From: Promicromonospora soli
GTDB taxonomy: Bacteria > Actinomycetota > Actinomycetes > Actinomycetales > Cellulomonadaceae
Length of the DNA: 64,000 bases
Direction of reading: 5' to 3'
NCBI RefSeq assembly: GCF_014653785.1
Contig: NZ_BNAS01000004.1
Coordinates: 609,107 to 673,106, forward strand
Each line of letters opens with the position of its first letter. Positions within the stretch are counted from its first letter, which is position 1. Of the stretch, positions 1-10,087 are shown one piece after another. The position numbers and the translations under genes are program-made. The notes under the pieces were generated by a model. That model saw only the letters and a list, made by a program, of their open reading frames with translations. It was not told the DNA's origin and made no database searches.

Positions 1-1
1 C

Positions 2-1201
2 CCGGACGGGGGCCTGGAGCGCTCGGACGCGGAGCGGGTCGTCGTGGTGCCTGCCGACGCGCCCGCGAGCGCCGATGCCGTCGCGGCGACGGAGGAGCTG
101 GGCCTGCTTGCGCTGCGCACGGCGGCCGAGCCGGACGAGAACGCCCTGGTCTCCCCCGCATCCCTGAGCTTCGCGCTGGCCCTGCTGGCCGAGGGCGCGC
201 GCGGCGAGACGGCCGCGTCCCTGGATGCGGCGCTCGGCGCCTCGAGCCAGGACCGCACCTCCGCCTACAACGCGCTGCAGGGCACGCTCGCGGCGCACGA
301 CGGCGATCCCGGCGTCGCGCAGGACGACGAGCTGCCCGAGAAGCCCTTGCTGCACCTGGCGAACCAGGCGGTGCTCGACGACCAGCTCTCCGTCGAGCAG
401 GACTACCTCGACGCGCTCGCGTCCGCGTTCGACGCCGGCGTCCAGCGCACCGACCTGGGCAGCGGCGAGGGCAAGAAGGTCCTGGACGCCTGGGTGAACC
501 ACCACACGGGCGGCCTGATCGAGGAGTCGGCGATCCAGCCCGAACCGTCGTTGCGCCTGGTGCTGCAGAACGCGATACTGCTCGCCGCCCGCTGGGAGAT
601 CCCGTTCGAGGAGCACGCCACCAGCGACGAGGACTTCACCGGTCCCGCCGGTACGGAGCCCACGGAGATGCTGCACGGCACGCAGTCCTTGGCCTACGCG
701 ACCCGCGGCGAGTGGGCCGCCGTCCGGCTCCCCTACGCCGACGCGTTCCACGCGGACGTGCTCCTGCCGCCGGCAGGCACCGATCCGTCGGAGGTCACGC
801 CCGGGCAGCTGACCGCCCTCATCCAGGCCCTCGACGCCGAGGAGCCGCAGACCGTCGAGCTGGCGATGCCGACCCTTGAGCTCGAGCCGCCCATCCTCGA
901 CCTGGCCCCGACGCTGGAGGAGGCGGGCCTAGGCGGCCTGTACGAGGCCCCGGACCTGTCCGGCATCAGCACCACCCAGTCGCTCTTCCTGAGCCAGGCG
1001 ATGCAACAGGCCTACCTGAGCCTGGACGAGGAGGGCACCGTCGCGGCCGCCGTCACCGAACTGGGCATGGCGGAGAGCGCCGCCGCGCCTGACGAGTCTG
1101 CGGTCCAGATGACCGTCGACCGCCCCTACCTGCTGCGGATCGCCCACACCGAGACCGAGCTCCCCCTCTTCCTGGCGGCCGTGCGCAGCCCGCAGCACTG
1201 A
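2..1201 (+). CDS. Serpin family serine protease inhibitor (5' end outside window)
   Basis: The reading frame is open from the window edge, so the N-terminus (probably a signal or lipoprotein peptide) is missing; about 399 residues are visible. The serpin core is clear: the N-terminal NALVSPASLSFALALL helix motif, the central LQNAILLAARWEIPF strand, a TEMLHG segment, and the reactive-centre hinge DEEGTVAAAVT, followed by the C-terminal DRPYLLRI and PLFLAAV strands. The small-residue hinge is typical of inhibitory serpins, which trap a target protease by inserting the cleaved loop into a beta-sheet. The reactive site lies in the following Leu-Gly-Met-Ala stretch, but P1 cannot be fixed by eye. 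The target is unknown. The secreted trypsin-like protease at about 31 kb is one conceivable partner, with no direct support. The family call is confident. Confidence 0.9.
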   Translation, partial: PDGGLERSDAERVVVVPADAPASADAVAATEELGLLALRTAAEPDENALVSPASLSFALALLAEGARGETAASLDAALGASSQDRTSAYNALQGTLAAHDGDPGVAQDDELPEKPLLHLANQAVLDDQLSVEQDYLDALASAFDAGVQRTDLGSGEGKKVLDAWVNHHTGGLIEESAIQPEPSLRLVLQNAILLAARWEIPFEEHATSDEDFTGPAGTEPTEMLHGTQSLAYATRGEWAAVRLPYADAFHADVLLPPAGTDPSEVTPGQLTALIQALDAEEPQTVELAMPTLELEPPILDLAPTLEEAGLGGLYEAPDLSGISTTQSLFLSQAMQQAYLSLDEEGTVAAAVTELGMAESAAAPDESAVQMTVDRPYLLRIAHTETELPLFLAAVRSPQH

Positions 1202-1211
1202 CGCATGTCCC

Positions 1212-1241
1212 CGCGCCCCGCGCCCGCGGGCGCGGGGCGCG
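1212..1241. terminator. GC-only perfect palindrome, likely terminator after serpin
   Basis: A 30-bp perfect palindrome made only of G and C starts 10 nt after the serpin stop. It is followed by partial repeats of the same GCGCGGGGC unit up to about 1265. There is no T-run, as is common for actinobacterial terminators. Confidence 0.6.
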
Positions 1242-1276
1242 CGCGGGCGCGGGGCGCGCGCGGGCGCCGTCAACCA

Positions 1277-1305
1277 TTGACCCGGGCATCCAGCGCCAGT
1301 ACCGT
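1277..1305 (+). promoter_or_regulatory. Possible sigma70-type promoter for the OFA transporter
   Basis: TTGACC (1277-1282) and TACCGT (1300-1305) are separated by 17 nt, about 65 nt before the transporter start. The match is reasonable for -35 and weak for -10. Confidence 0.3.
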
Positions 1306-1369
1306 GCGAGACAAAACGGGTGAAACCGTATCTTGTGCGGCCGATCCCCCGAGCACGAGGAGGTGCTCC

Positions 1370-2767
1370 GTGGCGCTGTCGTTCCTCGACCGCGAGCACA
1401 CGGTGGCGAAGCCCGGCTACAGCAGGTGGCTCATCCCGCCGGCGGCGCTCGCCATCCATCTGTGCATCGGCCAGGCGTATGCCACCAGCGTGTACAAGAA
1501 CGCGCTGGTCGCCCACTTCGAGTCGAGCCTCACGGCGATCGGCGTCATCTTCTCGATCGCGATCGTCATGCTCGGGCTCTCGGCGGCGGTGATGGGCACG
1601 TGGGTGGAGCGCGCCGGGCCACGCGCCGCGATGTTCACCTCCGCCTGCTTCTGGGCCTCCGGATTCCTCATCGGGGCGCTCGGCATCGCGACGTCCCAGC
1701 TGTGGCTGGTCTACCTCGGGTACGGATTCGTCGGCGGGATCGGGCTCGGCATCGGCTACATCTCGCCGGTGTCCACGCTGATCAAGTGGTTCCCGGACCG
1801 GCCGGGCCTGGCTACCGGCATGGCGATCATGGGGTTCGGCGGCGGCGCGCTCGTCGCCTCCCCGCTGTCCCGGCAGCTGATGGCCTTCTACGACAGCGGG
1901 TACGACCCCTCGGACTCCACCTCCGTGGCCTCCGGCGGTGCCGTCACCTCACTCTTCGTCACCCTGGGCATCGCGTACTTCCTCGTGATGATGCTGGGCG
2001 TGTTCACCGTCAGGGTTCCACCGCCCGGCTGGGCACCCGCGGGCTTCGACGCCGCGGCGGTGGCGGCCAAGCCGATGGTGTCGGCGGCGAACGTCTCAGC
2101 GGCGAACGCCATCAGGACCCCGCAGTTCTGGTTCCTGTGGACCGTCCTGTTCTGCAACGTGACGGCGGGCATCGGCATCCTGGAGCAGGCCGCGCCGATG
2201 ATCCAGGACTTCTTCCGCGACGGCGGCACGTCCTCGGTCGCGCCGACGACGGCGGCCGGCTTCGTCGCGTTCCTGTCCCTGTTCAACATGGCGGGCCGCT
2301 TCGTGTGGTCGTCGACGTCGGACTACATCGGCCGCAAGCCGACGTACATCATGTACCTGGGTGTCGGGATGGTCCTGTACGTGCTGCTGGCCACCGTGGG
2401 CCACGCCTCCACGGCGATCTTCGTGCTCGTCGCCGCCGTCATCCTGTCGTTCTACGGCGGTGGCTTCGCCACGATCCCCGCCTACCTGCGCGACCTGTTC
2501 GGCACCTTCCAGGTCGGCGCGATCCACGGCCGCCTGCTCACCGCGTGGTCGGCGGCGGGCATCGCCGGACCGCTCATCATCAACGGGTTCCTCGACGCCC
2601 AGGGGACGCCGGGCGAGCTGGTCGCCGCCGACTACCGGCCCGCGCTGTTCACCATGGTGGGCGTGCTCGCGCTCGGCTTCGTGGCCAACGCCCTGGTCCG
2701 GCCAGTGGCGGCGCAGTTCCACGAGTCGCCGGGCCGCTCGGACGCGTTCGTCGAAGGAAAGGTGTGA
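1370..2767 (+). CDS. Oxalate/formate antiporter (OFA) family MFS transporter
   Basis: A 465-residue integral membrane protein with about 12 hydrophobic segments in two halves and a central loop. The N-terminal half has IHLCIGQAYATSVYKN and the GLGIGYISPVSTLIKWFPDR signature of the OFA subfamily, whose members exchange or import small carboxylates such as oxalate and formate. The frame is open further upstream, but the GTG at 1370 has a GAGGAGG ribosome site 7 nt before it and begins just before the first hydrophobic segment. A 44-residue membrane partner follows after 2 nt, then the convergent fdhD and, further on, a formate-dehydrogenase-like enzyme. A role in formate or oxalate movement is therefore likely; the substrate itself is inferred from context. 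Confidence 0.88.
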   Translation: MALSFLDREHTVAKPGYSRWLIPPAALAIHLCIGQAYATSVYKNALVAHFESSLTAIGVIFSIAIVMLGLSAAVMGTWVERAGPRAAMFTSACFWASGFLIGALGIATSQLWLVYLGYGFVGGIGLGIGYISPVSTLIKWFPDRPGLATGMAIMGFGGGALVASPLSRQLMAFYDSGYDPSDSTSVASGGAVTSLFVTLGIAYFLVMMLGVFTVRVPPPGWAPAGFDAAAVAAKPMVSAANVSAANAIRTPQFWFLWTVLFCNVTAGIGILEQAAPMIQDFFRDGGTSSVAPTTAAGFVAFLSLFNMAGRFVWSSTSDYIGRKPTYIMYLGVGMVLYVLLATVGHASTAIFVLVAAVILSFYGGGFATIPAYLRDLFGTFQVGAIHGRLLTAWSAAGIAGPLIINGFLDAQGTPGELVAADYRPALFTMVGVLALGFVANALVRPVAAQFHESPGRSDAFVEGKV

Positions 2768-2769
2768 CC

Positions 2770-2904
2770 ATGGGCGAGCAGACGCCGGAGCAGTCCTCGA
2801 ACCAGGTCCCGCGGCTGGTCGTCACCTGGCTGGTCGTGACCGTCCCGCTGGCGTACGGCCTGTTCCAGACGATCAGGAGCGTCATCCCGCTGTTCGCGGG
2901 CTGA
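2770..2904 (+). CDS. MFS transporter small subunit (44 aa, one TM segment)
   Basis: A 44-residue protein with a polar N-terminus followed by one hydrophobic segment (LVVTWLVVTVPLAYGLF) and a short basic turn. It starts 2 nt after the OFA transporter stop, and GGAAAGGTG serves as its ribosome site at the end of the upstream gene. Such one-helix proteins recur directly behind OFA-type transporters and are annotated as MFS transporter small subunits. Its function is presumably assembly or stability of the carrier. It is translationally coupled to the transporter. It is too short for most gene finders, but its position and composition make it convincing. Confidence 0.75.
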   Translation: MGEQTPEQSSNQVPRLVVTWLVVTVPLAYGLFQTIRSVIPLFAG

Positions 2905-2913
2905 CGCGCCGGG

Positions 2914-3762
2914 TCAGCGCACCCGGTCCGCCCAGGTGTAGACGTTCATCGACTCGCCGCGCACGAAGCCCAGCAGGGTCAGGCCGCACTCGTCCGCCAG
3001 GTCCACGGCGAGGGTGGAGGGCGCCGAGATCGCGGACAGCACCGGGATACCGGCCCGCACGGCCTTCTGCACCAGCTCGAACGACGCCCGCCCGCTGACC
3101 TGGAGGACCGTCCCGGCAGCGGGCAGGGCGCCGTCGCGGAGCGCCGCGCCGACCACCTTGTCGACGGCGTTGTGGCGGCCGACGTCCTCCCGCACGTACA
3201 GCGGCTCGCCGTCGGCGGTGAACAGACCCGCCGCATGCAGGCCGCCCGTCCGGTCGAAGGCGCGCTGGCGCTCGCGCAGCAGGTCGGGCAGGGAGGCGAT
3301 CACGTCGGCGCCGACCGTGACCGGGTCGCTCGCGACCGGCCACCGCAGCCCGGCCCGCACCTCCACCACGGTGTCCGACCCGCAGACCCCGCACGCGCTC
3401 GTTGTCGCGAAGGCCCGCGACCGCGGGGGCTCGACTCCGCGCGCGAGCGCCACCTCCACGGTGTTGTCCTCGTCGGGGCACAGCCGCATGGCCACGATGT
3501 CGTCCGGTGCGCCCACCGCCCCCTCCGAGACCAGCCAGCCGGCCACGAGGTCGAAGTCGTCGCCGGGCGTCCGCATCGTCACGGTCAGCGCCTCGCTGCC
3601 CGACGACGTGCCGGTGGCCGGCGTCGTGCCGCCAACCGGCGACGCGGCGGGGCCGACCAGCCGGACCATGAGTGGTTCCTCGACGGCGAGCGTGTCCGGG
3701 CGTGCCGCACGTGCGCCCTCGCGGACGCGGACCACGGGCCGGCGGTCGGTGACGACTCCCAT
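2914..3762 (-). CDS. fdhD: Formate dehydrogenase accessory sulfurtransferase FdhD
   Basis: A 282-residue FdhD. Family knowledge: FdhD carries sulfur from a cysteine desulfurase to the Mo-bisMGD cofactor, which activates formate dehydrogenases. The CGVCG motif with sulfur-carrying Cys124 and Cys127 is present. So are the EEPLMVRL start, the DDFDLVAGWLVSEG region, the EDVGRHNAVDKVVG motif and the GRASFELVQKA motif. It converges on the OFA transporter operon, and the client enzyme is very likely the FdhF/YdeP-like oxidoreductase about 0.7 kb away on the other strand. No Shine-Dalgarno is obvious at the ATG; a GAGACT box 6 nt upstream resembles the leaderless arrangement of neighbouring genes but lacks the initial T-A. 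Confidence 0.95.
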   Translation of the reverse strand: MGVVTDRRPVVRVREGARAARPDTLAVEEPLMVRLVGPAASPVGGTTPATGTSSGSEALTVTMRTPGDDFDLVAGWLVSEGAVGAPDDIVAMRLCPDEDNTVEVALARGVEPPRSRAFATTSACGVCGSDTVVEVRAGLRWPVASDPVTVGADVIASLPDLLRERQRAFDRTGGLHAAGLFTADGEPLYVREDVGRHNAVDKVVGAALRDGALPAAGTVLQVSGRASFELVQKAVRAGIPVLSAISAPSTLAVDLADECGLTLLGFVRGESMNVYTWADRVR

Positions 3763-3828
3763 GCCGCCAGTCTCCCACCCCGGCCGATCGATTTGTCCAG
3801 GCCAGGCCCCCGACGATCAGCCTCTGCG

Positions 3829-4254
3829 CTAGGCCGTCGGAGCGACCCCGAGCTGGGCGGCCAGGTCGGCCTGGTCGAAGTAGAAGTCGTGCCGGACGAT
3901 CTTTCCGTCCGAGACCGTGGCGATGTCGACGCTCCGCATCCGGATCCGCTTGCCGGTCGGCGGAAGGCTGCTTCCGTCGGGTAGCTCCATCGGGCCGGTA
4001 TGGGTTCCGATGAACTCGCCCTGATCGATGGCACACTCGCCAGTTTCCAGCCCCCGCTCGGAGTGGTAGTCGCGCTCGGAGAACGAGTCGACGAATGACC
4101 TGTTCCATCCGATGAACGCCTCGATGCCGTGCAGTGTCCCCGCGTCCGGCGTGGTGACAACGACGTCCTTGTCGTAGACCTCACGCAACACGTCGAGGTC
4201 GCCGGCAACAACCGCTTCGGTGACCCGGTTCATCAACTCGCGTGCCTGTCCCAT
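3829..4254 (-). CDS. SnoaL-like / nuclear transport factor 2 family protein
   Basis: A 141-residue single-domain protein of the SnoaL-like/NTF2 fold. It has the amphipathic N-terminal helix (MNRVTEAVVAGDLDVLREVY), a G-x-E-A-F-I-G segment, and the C-terminal strand pattern with DGKIVRHDFYFD. Members form cone-shaped barrels that act as cyclases, isomerases or binding proteins. No specific substrate can be assigned. A strong AAGGAGG ribosome site lies 7 nt before the ATG. It is divergent from fdhF and tandem with fdhD (66 nt gap), but nothing ties it functionally to formate metabolism. Confidence 0.7.
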   Translation of the reverse strand: MGQARELMNRVTEAVVAGDLDVLREVYDKDVVVTTPDAGTLHGIEAFIGWNRSFVDSFSERDYHSERGLETGECAIDQGEFIGTHTGPMELPDGSSLPPTGKRIRMRSVDIATVSDGKIVRHDFYFDQADLAAQLGVAPTA

Positions 4255-4408
4255 GGTGTGCCTCCTTCAGGAGCGGATGGGGTGACCGGGCGATCCGGGG
4301 ACGGGTCGTCCGGAGACGACTTCAGTTAACGCTGCCTCCGCGGTGGGCGCCATCGCGCGGGCCCCCCGACCGATATGTCGCAGCCTCCACACACGGGTGA
4401 GACCGGCG

Positions 4409-4414
4409 TAGGGT
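4409..4414 (+). promoter_or_regulatory. -10 box of a leaderless fdhF-like gene
   Basis: TAGGGT ends 7 nt before the GTG start and there is no Shine-Dalgarno, so transcription probably starts at or next to the start codon. Confidence 0.55.
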
Positions 4415-4421
4415 CGCACAC

Positions 4422-6735
<2,314 letters not shown>

Positions 6736-6746
<11 letters not shown>

Positions 6747-6806
6747 AACTCTGGCGAAGTAGAACCGTACGAGAGAGTTCTACTTCGCCAGAGTTCTACT
6801 TCGGCG
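6736..6806. terminator. 30-bp perfect inverted repeat, bidirectional terminator
   Basis: Arms 6736-6765 and 6777-6806 are perfect reverse complements around an 11-nt loop. Each arm contains two copies of the decamer GAAGTAGAAC (four in all, counting both orientations). The fdhF-like stop codon lies within the left arm, and the symporter ends 7 bp beyond the right arm, so it separates convergent genes. The AT content is higher than in the surroundings. Confidence 0.75.
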
Positions 6807-6812
6807 GAGCCG

Positions 6813-8462
6813 TCAGTGCGCGGTCGCCTTCTCCGCGCCCGCGCCCGTGAGGGAGCGGACCTCCATCTCGGCGTACTTCTCCGGGTGCGACCGCTCCTTG
6901 CTCAGGTACGTGCCGACGATGCCGAGCACGAACGCGAGCGGGATGGTCACGATGCCCGGGTTGTCGAGCGGGAACCAGTGGAAGTCGATAGCCGGGTTGC
7001 TGATCATCGACTTGCTGAGCCCGGTGACGGGGTCGGCCGGCTTTCCGGACACCACCGGCGAGAAGATGATCAGCACGACCGTCGAGATCAGGCCGCCGTA
7101 GATGCTCCACAGCGCGCCGGACGTGTTGAACCGCTTCCAGAACAGCGAGTAGATGATCGTCGGCAGGTTGGCCGACGCCGCGACGCAGAACGCCAGGGCC
7201 ACGAGGAACGCGATGTTCTGCCCGTTGGCGAAGATGCCGCCGATGATCGCGATGATGCCGATCACGACCACGGTCCAGCGGGCCACCCGGACCTCGCCGT
7301 CCGGGGCGACCTGCCCCTTCTTGATGATCGAGGCGTAGATGTCGTGCGCGAAGCTGGTCGCCGCCGTGATCGTCAGGCCCGCCACGACGGCAAGGATCGT
7401 CGCGAACGCGACAGCGGCGATGATGCCGAGCAGGATCTCGCCGCCCAGCTGGAACGCGAGCAGAGGCGCCGCCGAGTTCTGGCCGCCCGGCGCCGCGAGG
7501 ATCGTCTCAGGGCCGACGAGCGCCGCGGCCCCGTAGCCGAGCACCAGGGTGAACAGGTAGAAGATGCCGATCAGCCAGATCGCGACGACAACGGACTTCC
7601 GGGCCTCCTTGGCCGACGGCACCGTGTAGAACCGCGTGAGCACGTGCGGCAGGCCGGCCGTGCCGAGCACCAGGGCCAGCGCGAGAGACAGGAAGTCGAG
7701 CTGCGACAGGGCCGTGGCCCCGTACTGCAGGCCCGGCTCGAGAATTGCCTCGCCCTTGTCGCCGGCCATGTTCACGGCCTCCTGCATGACCGCGGAGAGG
7801 TTGAAGCCGAAGGTCGCGAGGACCCAGATCGTCATGGCCCCGGCGCCCAGGATGAGCAGCGTCGCCTTGATGATCTGCACCCACGTGGTGCCCTTCATGC
7901 CACCCACCAGCACGTACAGGATCATGAGGGCGCCGACGACTGCGATGACCAGGCCCTGACCGGCCTTGTCAGTGATGCCGAGCAGGAGTGCCACGAGGCC
8001 TCCGGCGCCCGCCATCTGGGCCAGCAGGTAGAAGAACACCACCGCGAGGGTGGACAGCGCGGCGGCCAGGCGGATCGGCCGCTGCTTCAGGCGGAACGAC
8101 AGCACGTCGGCCATCGTGAACTTGCCGGTGTTCCGCAGCAGCTCGGCGACGAGCAGCAGCGCCACGAGCCACGCCACGAGGAAGCCGATGGAGTACAGGA
8201 AGCCGTCGTACCCGTTGACGGCGATGGCCCCGGCGATGCCCAGGAAGCTCGCCGCGGACAGGTAGTCGCCGGCGATCGCCGTGCCGTTCTGCGTGCCCGT
8301 GAAGTTACGGCCGCCGGCGTAGAAGTCCGCGGCGCTCTTGTTCTGCCTGGACACCCTGAAGACGATGACGAGCGTGACGGCGACGAACGCCGCGAAGATA
8401 CCGATGTTGATCGCCGTGTTGCCGACGTTCGTGGCCTCGGCCGCCATGACGGTCCAGTTCAC
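6813..8462 (-). CDS. actP: Cation/acetate symporter (sodium:solute symporter family, ActP-like)
   Basis: A 549-residue SSS-family transporter with about 13 transmembrane segments. The conserved stretch GGRNFTGTQNGTAIAGDYLS follows the first helix, and later motifs include ADVLSFRLKQRPIRLAAA, LPHVLTRFYTVPSAKEARKS and the long C-terminal helices. This matches the ActP/MctC group, which imports acetate, propionate or pyruvate with a cation. The frame is open for 22 more codons upstream, but the GTG at 8462 overlaps the DUF485 stop as GTGA, the usual arrangement for the pair. The DUF485-symporter pair is widely conserved, and the DUF485 protein probably helps membrane assembly. Confidence 0.92.
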   Translation of the reverse strand: MNWTVMAAEATNVGNTAINIGIFAAFVAVTLVIVFRVSRQNKSAADFYAGGRNFTGTQNGTAIAGDYLSAASFLGIAGAIAVNGYDGFLYSIGFLVAWLVALLLVAELLRNTGKFTMADVLSFRLKQRPIRLAAALSTLAVVFFYLLAQMAGAGGLVALLLGITDKAGQGLVIAVVGALMILYVLVGGMKGTTWVQIIKATLLILGAGAMTIWVLATFGFNLSAVMQEAVNMAGDKGEAILEPGLQYGATALSQLDFLSLALALVLGTAGLPHVLTRFYTVPSAKEARKSVVVAIWLIGIFYLFTLVLGYGAAALVGPETILAAPGGQNSAAPLLAFQLGGEILLGIIAAVAFATILAVVAGLTITAATSFAHDIYASIIKKGQVAPDGEVRVARWTVVVIGIIAIIGGIFANGQNIAFLVALAFCVAASANLPTIIYSLFWKRFNTSGALWSIYGGLISTVVLIIFSPVVSGKPADPVTGLSKSMISNPAIDFHWFPLDNPGIVTIPLAFVLGIVGTYLSKERSHPEKYAEMEVRSLTGAGAEKATAH

Positions 8463-8797
8463 AGCTCGCCCCCCTCGATCTCCTCGCGCAGGGCCTTTGC
8501 CCGGGCGTCGAACTTGTCGTTCGCCCACCGCGCGTAGACCGTGGTGATGACGAACGTGGACACGAACTGCAGCAGGCCGAAGATCAGACCGACCGTGATG
8601 GTGCCGCCGACACGGATGCTCATGAAGTCGTGCGCGTACGTGCTCATGAGCACGTAGAGGAGGTACCAGACAAGGAACAGCGCGGTCATCGGGAAGACGA
8701 AGTTCCGGAACGCCTTGCGGAGGCTCTGGAACTCGTCAGATCTCTCCACGCGTTGGTAATCGGTCTCTGCAGGCCCTGATGCCTGTACGTCACTCAT
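8459..8797 (-). CDS. DUF485 membrane protein, partner of the acetate symporter
   Basis: A 112-residue protein with a polar N-terminus, the SDEFQSLRKAFRNFVFPMT motif, two transmembrane helices (about residues 33-53 and 66-88) and a charged C-terminus. This is the DUF485 (YjcH-like) pattern, a family almost always located immediately before an acetate/cation symporter. It has a GGAGG ribosome site 6 nt before the ATG and overlaps the symporter start by 4 nt, which implies translational coupling. The exact role is unknown. Confidence 0.9.
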   Translation of the reverse strand: MSDVQASGPAETDYQRVERSDEFQSLRKAFRNFVFPMTALFLVWYLLYVLMSTYAHDFMSIRVGGTITVGLIFGLLQFVSTFVITTVYARWANDKFDARAKALREEIEGGEL

Positions 8798-8875
8798 GAC
8801 GCCTCCATTGGGTCATGGGGGCGCGCGCTCTGCTCGCGGCCCGGTGCGCATCTCGCACCGGGGCCAATGTGCCGC

Positions 8876-8914
8876 AACTCACACGCTGAGGGCAAATAGT
8901 TCACACGGTGAGTT
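8876..8914. promoter_or_regulatory. Paired 12-bp repeats upstream of the DUF485-symporter operon
   Basis: TCACACGCTGAG (8879-8890) and TCACACGGTGAG (8901-8912) are spaced 22 bp apart, two helical turns, and are framed by an inverted AACTCAC/GTGAGTT pair. This suggests a regulator binding to two sites upstream of the acetate transport operon. The TGTGA half-sites seen on the minus strand recall CRP/GlxR-type sites, but the full consensus is not met. Confidence 0.35.
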
Positions 8915-8988
8915 TACGGACTTGACCAAGTCGTTATGTCTTCAAGTTCCGTCGCCAGAACCCGGGAACCCGCCGGTCAGCGCGGCAA

Positions 8989-9783
8989 TCAGCGCCGGAC
9001 ATACTCCAGGTCCGCGATCGTCCGTCCGGCGCCGTGCGCCTTGCGCTCGAACCCGGTGAGCACGCGCCGCTCGAACCGCGGGGCCCGGCCCCCGGGACCG
9101 TGTGGATTCGTGAAGCTCTCGTCGGCGTCCATGACCTCGACCATCTGCTCCGCGTACTCTGCCCAGTCGGTCGCGAGGCGGAGGGTCCCGCCCGGCCGCA
9201 GCACGCGCGCCGCGAGCGCCGCGAACTCGGCGGTGACCAGGCGGCGCTTGTGATGGCGCGCCTTGTGCCACGGGTCGGGGAAGAAGATCCAGAGCTCGTC
9301 CACGGACCCGGCCCAGAGGGTGGTCTCCAGCAGCTCGGCCGCGTTGGCCTGCACGAGCCGCAGGTTCCGCAGCCCCTCCTGCCCCCGCGCCGCGCCGGCC
9401 CGCTCGGCACGCGCGATCGTGTGCGCGAGCCCGGGCCGGTAGACCTCGACGGCTAGGTAGTCGCGCTCGGGATCGGTGGAGGCGGCCTCGACGACGGCGT
9501 CCCCCAGCCCGGAGCCGATCTCCACGACCAGCGGGGCCTTGCGCCCGAAGACTGCTTCCGTGTCCAGCACGAAGTCCGGGTCCACGGAGGTGCGGGCGAT
9601 CGCCCGGGGCACGTCGATCACGTAGACGGCGTGACGTTCGGCCCAGATCCGCTTCTGCTTGTCGGTGAGCCGGCCGGACCTGCGCATGAACGACACCGGC
9701 TTGGTCCGGAACCCCGAGAGCTCGGGCCGGTCGGCGGGGTCCTGGTGTGCGGCGTCGGGCTGAGGAGGAACGGGCTGGCTCAC
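8989..9783 (-). CDS. trmB: tRNA (guanosine(46)-N7)-methyltransferase
   Basis: A 264-residue TrmB, which makes m7G46 in the variable loop of tRNAs using S-adenosylmethionine. Motifs are clear: the SAM-binding VVEIGSGLGDAVVEAA, a DYLAVEVYRPGLAHTI segment, and the substrate region LWIFFPDPWHKARHHKRRLV. The frame extends a further 52 codons upstream, but the GTG at 9783 has a TACGCT box 6 nt before it and no ribosome site, which fits a leaderless start. The N-terminal 50 residues are proline-rich and poorly conserved, as in other actinobacterial TrmB proteins. Confidence 0.93.
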   Translation of the reverse strand: MSQPVPPQPDAAHQDPADRPELSGFRTKPVSFMRRSGRLTDKQKRIWAERHAVYVIDVPRAIARTSVDPDFVLDTEAVFGRKAPLVVEIGSGLGDAVVEAASTDPERDYLAVEVYRPGLAHTIARAERAGAARGQEGLRNLRLVQANAAELLETTLWAGSVDELWIFFPDPWHKARHHKRRLVTAEFAALAARVLRPGGTLRLATDWAEYAEQMVEVMDADESFTNPHGPGGRAPRFERRVLTGFERKAHGAGRTIADLEYVRR

Positions 9784-9789
9784 GGGAGA

Positions 9790-9795
9790 AGCGTA
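9790..9795 (-). promoter_or_regulatory. -10 box of leaderless trmB
   Basis: On the minus strand TACGCT lies 6 nt before the GTG start of trmB. Confidence 0.5.
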
Positions 9796-9916
9796 CGAGG
9801 ATGCGGCGCGGGGTTGCGTATCCGCAAGGATTCGGGGCACGCCGCGCACGCCGGCCAAGGAGCGCGGCAGGCTGGTTGCAGACGCCCGGACCACCAGCGA
9901 AATGAAGGAGCTGAGC

Positions 9917-10075
9917 TTGCTCGCCACCGCACCAGCCACCGATCCGGACGACGACCCTTGGCCCTGGGACGAGCCGAGCGACCGGCCCGACCGGGTGGCG
10001 CGAGACGTCGCCGTCGCGCAGCGCTCGGACGGCCTCTTCCGGGGCCTGCTCCGCGATCACGACCACGCCGACTGA
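9917..10075 (+). CDS. Small acidic hypothetical protein (about 52 aa)
   Basis: A short ORF between divergent trmB and the convergent catabolic operon. The TTG at 9917 has AAGGAG 6 nt before it; an in-frame ATG at 9902 would give 57 residues but has no ribosome site. The product is acidic, with a DPDDDPWPWDEPSDRPDR stretch and a basic-hydrophobic C-terminus, and no recognised domain. Its GC-rich codon third positions fit a real gene. I do not recognise its function. Confidence 0.45.
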   Translation: MLATAPATDPDDDPWPWDEPSDRPDRVARDVAVAQRSDGLFRGLLRDHDHAD

Positions 10076-10087
10076 GGCGCCCGGCAG

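Noticed and set aside
1205-1369. Extended N-terminus of the OFA transporter from an upstream ATG
   Set aside because: The extra 55 residues come from the GC repeat and promoter region, lack family similarity and have no ribosome site, unlike the GTG at 1370.
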